7,627 nt of DNA from Emcibacteraceae bacterium (GTDB lineage: Bacteria; Pseudomonadota; Alphaproteobacteria; Sphingomonadales; Emcibacteraceae). The stretch is from NCBI GenBank assembly GCA_016763335.1, contig JAESUD010000277.1, forward strand, positions 1 through 7,627. The letters are read 5' to 3'. Below, piece after piece: positions 5,801-7,627 of the stretch. The notes below the pieces were generated by a model. That model did not search any database, was not told the origin of the DNA, and worked only from the letters and a program-made list of their open reading frames with translations. Each line of letters begins with the position of its first letter. Positions within the stretch are counted from its first letter, which is position 1. A program made the translations under genes and the position numbers.

Positions 5801-7627
5801 GCCGTAACCGTGTAACCATTATCAGTATCGAGCACGTTAGTGGTATTAACTTCAGTTGATACCGTTTCATAATTGAAACTGGCATCCCCGATTTCCAGGG
5901 TAATTAACGGCGCATCAGCAACCGCCGTTACATTAACCGTATATGTTTGGCTAGCGCTTGTTACCGGCACATCGCCGTCATCTTCAACGGTAAAGCTAAA
6001 TGATGCATAATCAGCCCCACTCTCGTTTACATCCGGTGTAAATACCAAATCACCAAGATCAGCAACCGCAACCTTATTATTATCACCAATAACAACTGCA
6101 GCGCCATTAATGGTAAGCTCACCCTCACCAGGTAGTGATGTAATTGTCACGAATGCAGCACTATCCCCATCTACATCCACAAAATCTTCAGTGAAATCAG
6201 CCAGAGTAAATGAATGTGCATTATCTTCAAGAATAGTAACTTCATTATCAGAAATAGTCGGCGCATCATTAACAGCGGTGATGGTTAAGTCGAGCGTGGC
6301 GGTAGATTCTGCACCATCATCATCAACAATAGTATATTCAAAGCTATCAGAACCATTATAGTTCTCATCCGGCGTATAAGTATATTCACCGTCAGCAGCA
6401 ATGGTGATCGAACCATTAGCTGTATCAAAAGTACCTGTATCTTTTACAGTGATTGTACCGTCGACATCATCGTCATTATCAAGCACGTTGCCTGTTTGAT
6501 CAGTGTCTTCGTCACCTGTATTCTCATCATCGGCAGCAACTGGACCGTCGTTGACATCAGTGATGGTTAGATCAAGAGTAGCTGTAGATTCTGCACCGTC
6601 ATCATCAACAATCGTATATTCAAAACTGTCCGAACCATTAAAGTTCTCGTCCGGCGTATAAGTATATTCGCCGTCAGCAGCAATGGTGATACTTCCGTTG
6701 GCTGTGGCATAGGTGCCAGGATCTTTAACTTCGATATCACCGTCCACATCGTTATCATTCTCAAGCACGTTGCCGGTTTGATCCGTGTCTTCATCGCCAG
6801 TATTCTCATCATCGGCGGCAATTGGGCCGTCATTAACGTCTGTTATTGTCAGATCAAGAGTAGCTGTAGATTCAGCACCATCGTCATCAACAATCGTATA
6901 TTCAAAACTGTCAGAACCATTAAAGTTCTCATCAGGTGTATAAGTATATTCACCGTCAGCAGCAATCGTGATCGAACCATTGGCTGTATCAAAAGTGCCT
7001 GTATCTTTTACGGTGATTGTACCATCAACATCATCATCATTATCAAGCACATTGCCCGTTTGATCCGTATCTTCATCACCTGTATTCTCATCATCGGCAG
7101 CAATTGGGCCGTCGTTGACATCAGTGATGGTTAGATCAAGAGTAGCTGTAGATTCAGCACCGTCATCATCAACGATTGTATATTCGAAACTATCAGAACC
7201 GTTATAGTTCTCGTCAGGTGTATAAGTATATTCGCCGGCAGCAGCAATGGTGATGCTGCCGTTAGCTGTGGCATATGTACCAGGATCTTTAACTTCGATA
7301 TCGCCGTCGACATCATCGTCATTATCAAGCACATTGCCCGTTTGATCAGTGTCTTCATCACCAGTGTTCTCATCATCGGCGGCAACTGGGCCGTCGTTGA
7401 TATCATCAATGGTTAGATCAAGAGTGGCTGTAGATTCAGCACCATCATCGTCAACGATTGTATATTCGAAACTGTCGGAACCATTATAGTTCTCATCAGG
7501 CGTATAAGTATATTCGCCGTCAGCAGCAATGGTGATCGAACCGTTGGCTGTGTCGAAAGTACCAAAATCTTTTACAGTGATTGTACCATCAACGTCATCG
7601 TCATTATCAAGCACATTGCCCGTTTGA
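2653..7627 (-). CDS. Giant RTX adhesin, type I secreted (C-terminal part, start outside window)
   Basis: Open from the window edge to a TAA at 2653..2655; no start is visible. Residues here are numbered from the V codon at 7614. Order seen: 94-residue Ig/cadherin-like repeats with V-L-D-N-D and N-D-G-P motifs (1 to about 450); cadherin-like domain (451-575); unassigned beta-rich domain (575-755); T1SS-143-like domain (756-857); second cadherin-like domain (858-982); DUF4114-like domain (983-1162); second T1SS-143-like domain (1163-1273); two more 94-residue repeats (1274-1461); about nine RTX nonapeptides (1492-1572); C-terminal secretion tail (1586-1653). The protein is rich in Asp, Gly and Thr and has only three Cys. 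This architecture is known from type I secreted biofilm adhesins, which are exported through an ABC transporter/TolC-type channel and fold in external calcium. The adhesin role is inferred from architecture; the ligand is unknown. An intrinsic terminator follows the stop. No transporter gene is in the window. Confidence 0.95.
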   Translation of the reverse strand, partial: QTGNVLDNDDDVDGTITVKDFGTFDTANGSITIAADGEYTYTPDENYNGSDSFEYTIVDDDGAESTATLDLTIDDINDGPVAADDENTGDEDTDQTGNVLDNDDDVDGDIEVKDPGTYATANGSITIAAAGEYTYTPDENYNGSDSFEYTIVDDDGAESTATLDLTITDVNDGPIAADDENTGDEDTDQTGNVLDNDDDVDGTITVKDTGTFDTANGSITIAADGEYTYTPDENFNGSDSFEYTIVDDDGAESTATLDLTITDVNDGPIAADDENTGDEDTDQTGNVLENDNDVDGDIEVKDPGTYATANGSITIAADGEYTYTPDENFNGSDSFEYTIVDDDGAESTATLDLTITDVNDGPVAADDENTGDEDTDQTGNVLDNDDDVDGTITVKDTGTFDTANGSITIAADGEYTYTPDENYNGSDSFEYTIVDDDGAESTATLDLTITAVNDAPTISDNEVTILEDNAHSFTLADFTEDFVDVDGDSAAFVTITSLPGEGELTINGAAVVIGDNNKVAVADLGDLVFTPDVNESGADYASFSFTVEDDGDVPVTSASQTYTVNVTAVADAPLITLEIGDASFNYETVSTEVNTTNVLDTDNGYTVTARVINNDGTLSDPLATNVSVTGNGMGVIGDNDGPTAQIGFDESKNQSEELIVTLDESVSSLSFEVAYLFSDEVGSADEIGYYQLYENGAEVGSGSFVGINNGAVHSITVTAGGADFDQIIFTTDEDLTGGVNGHSDYFINSITFDQSSEVVDAHLFPVTIETALTDTDGSESLSDVTLDGVPEGVSFAINGTDVGTDNEDGTWSFTSDELDGLTMVVPYGQEEFDITASVTSTESSNSDAATSTTAAVTVEECINTAPDVSDNETTILEDGSYTFAMNDFTADYSDVNGDDAAFVTITSPPSDGELTIDGEVVVVGENNRIAVADLGDLVFTPDSDESGDDYASFNFTVEDDGVVPATSDEHTFTVDVTAVADNPLLCVLNTLEDGTQLFDLSSGGIINIGYEYFEVNAGYNNAHGYYVADADGNPIGGAIIQGDVKELGSGQLSFNTDEYPGAATLGFFIIPDGKDQNSQLSDGDEVTFAQNGNGDWIPSIDGVELIEAADGPSEKASIYFSDANLNADHETHLEDSAISGNQNWEDLWNQGDADFSDVNVDVTLARCGDGTVTGDAGSAIGLQSITSHLNDIDGSETLSVLISSIPDGAVLSDGDGHDFTAGSGNNSVDVSEWTLAHLTITPPVPSGDFNLTIQSTSTESSNGDFATMTNTITVDVVSGPVAADDSNSGAEDTSMTGNVLDNDVDLDGVISVMGAGTFDTDHGSISIASDGEYTYTPDENYHGSDSYEYTITDEDGLEATATLSLTVTDVNDGPVAADDENSGAENTDQTGNVLDNDDDVDGDISVKDTGTFATTNGSISIASDGEYTYTPGENYYGSDSYEYTIIDNDGAEATATLDLTVTEVNEVDYDAAPAVPDGYKVITDNNYGGTTNGTKGDDYIDGAGGNDYIKAKNGDDILFGGEGNDTLKGQNGDDQLYGGVGNDKLYGGNNNDILIGGTGNDYMDGGKHNDTFIFEADQGNDTVQGGAGKSWVDTIELKGFDGLDHEVGWTLVLDGGSIIKSTDDDSGEMFLSQDADGTIIFEEGGSITFENIEKISW
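2899..3141 (-). repeat. RTX nonapeptide calcium-binding repeats
   Basis: About nine consecutive nonapeptides of the form G-N/D-D-x-L/I-x-G-G-x at residues 1492-1572, including G-N-D-T-L-K-G-Q-N, G-D-D-Q-L-Y-G-G-V and G-N-D-K-L-Y-G-G-N. Two units depart from the consensus at the first glycine (N-N-D and H-N-D). In known RTX proteins such runs fold into a parallel beta-roll with calcium after export. They support the type I secretion assignment directly. Confidence 0.96.
3232..3795 (-). repeat. Two further 94-residue repeats next to the RTX region
   Basis: Two copies (about 3513..3795 and 3232..3512) with the same 94-residue period and the same V-L-D-N-D, Y-T-Y-T-P and V-N-D-G-P landmarks as array 1. 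They are more divergent, with S-I-S-I-A-S-D in place of S-I-T-I-A-A-D and Y-E-Y in place of F-E-Y. They sit between the second composite module and the RTX nonapeptides, so they probably act as the membrane-distal or tail-proximal stalk of the same protein. Confidence 0.88.
3796..6264 (-). repeat. Duplicated composite module: cadherin-like / insert / T1SS-143-like
   Basis: Copy 1 spans 5044..6264 and copy 2 spans 3796..5043. Both begin with A-P-x-x-S-D-N-E-x-T-I-L-E-D, share A-A-F-V-T-I-T-S and A-D-L-G-D-L-V-F-T-P-D, and leave the cadherin-like part through V-T-A-V-A-D. Both close with a domain holding D-G-S-E-S/T-L-S near its start and S-T-E-S-S-N near its end, resembling the T1SS-143 repeat family of type I secreted proteins. 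The central inserts are unrelated to each other: an unassigned beta-rich domain at 5350..5892 in copy 1 and a DUF4114-like domain at 4126..4668 in copy 2. Confidence 0.8.
4126..4668 (-). other. DUF4114-like domain in the upstream adhesin
   Basis: Residues about 983-1162 of the upstream protein. The first half has G-Y-Y-V-A-D-A-D-G-N followed by an F-F-I-I-P-D-G strand. The second half has Y-F-S-D-A-N-L-N-A-D and then W-E-D-L-W-N-Q-G-D-A-D-F-S-D-V, the acidic signature characteristic of DUF4114 (usually E-D-L, then G-D-x-D-F-N-D-V). DUF4114 is a common component of large secreted bacterial proteins. Its function is not established; the conserved Asp cluster suggests calcium binding. Confidence 0.78.
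6265..7627 (-). repeat. Tandem 94-residue (282-bp) Ig/cadherin-like repeats, array 1
   Basis: At least five in-frame copies with a constant period of 282 bp: 7333..7614, 7051..7332, 6769..7050, 6487..6768 and a last, diverging copy at about 6265..6486. The array continues beyond the window edge. Each unit starts V-L-D/E-N-D, carries Y-T-Y-T-P-D-E-N in its middle and ends before D-Q-T-G-N. These are features of the bacterial Ig (Big_9/Cadherin_5-like, 'tandem-95') repeat family, which forms extended stalks with calcium at the Asp-rich linkers. Copies are nearly identical in protein but differ at many third codon positions. A segment of about 12 residues alternates between two types along the array. 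Confidence 0.93.

Noticed and set aside
6110..7134. Plus-strand open frames opposite the 94-residue repeat array
   Set aside because: Their sequence is the antisense reading of repetitive codons; no initiation signals or recognisable protein features.
7612..7614. GTG codon as start of the upstream gene
   Set aside because: It is the V of the T-G-N-V-L-D-N-D repeat landmark and the frame stays open to the window edge, so it is internal.
6265..7627. CRISPR-like direct repeats
   Set aside because: The units are 282 bp, contiguous and coding, with no spacers.

Overview
The window is almost entirely two very large minus-strand genes for secreted, repeat-built surface proteins (RTX-type giant adhesins). 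Both are cut by the window edges. Transcription runs from high to low coordinates. The upstream gene (2653..7627) lacks its N-terminus but has its complete C-terminus: nonapeptide calcium-binding RTX repeats followed by a type I secretion tail. The downstream gene (1..2312) has a well-supported start, but its C-terminus lies outside the window. A 340-bp AT-rich gap separates them and holds a strong intrinsic terminator for the first gene and a probable promoter and ribosome binding site for the second.

Upstream gene, in protein order: at least five near-identical 94-residue bacterial Ig/cadherin-like repeats of the 'tandem-95' kind, then two copies of a composite module (cadherin-like domain, a central insert, a T1SS-143-like domain), then two more 94-residue repeats, about nine RTX nonapeptides and the secretion tail. 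The insert is an unassigned beta-rich domain in the first composite module and a DUF4114-like domain in the second. Downstream gene, in protein order: an acidic, low-complexity N-terminus without a signal peptide, a pentraxin/LamG-like domain, two VCBS-type repeats, then 94-residue repeats of the same family as in the upstream gene.

The organism is probably a marine or aquatic Gram-negative proteobacterium. This rests on the very acidic calcium-dependent domains, the type I secretion architecture, the moderate GC content and the form of the C-terminal tail ending in N-I-E-K-I-S-W, which I associate with Alphaproteobacteria. The taxonomic assignment is inference. No secretion apparatus (ABC transporter, membrane fusion protein, outer-membrane channel) and no LapD/LapG-type regulator is in the window.

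The two proteins probably leave the cell unfolded through a type I channel, fold in external calcium and act at the cell surface in attachment or aggregation. The most notable points are the alternating A-B-A-B-A order of the 94-residue repeats, the duplicated composite module with an exchanged insert, a pentraxin-like domain that keeps part of the C-reactive-protein calcium site, and a 109-bp perfect direct repeat in the downstream gene.
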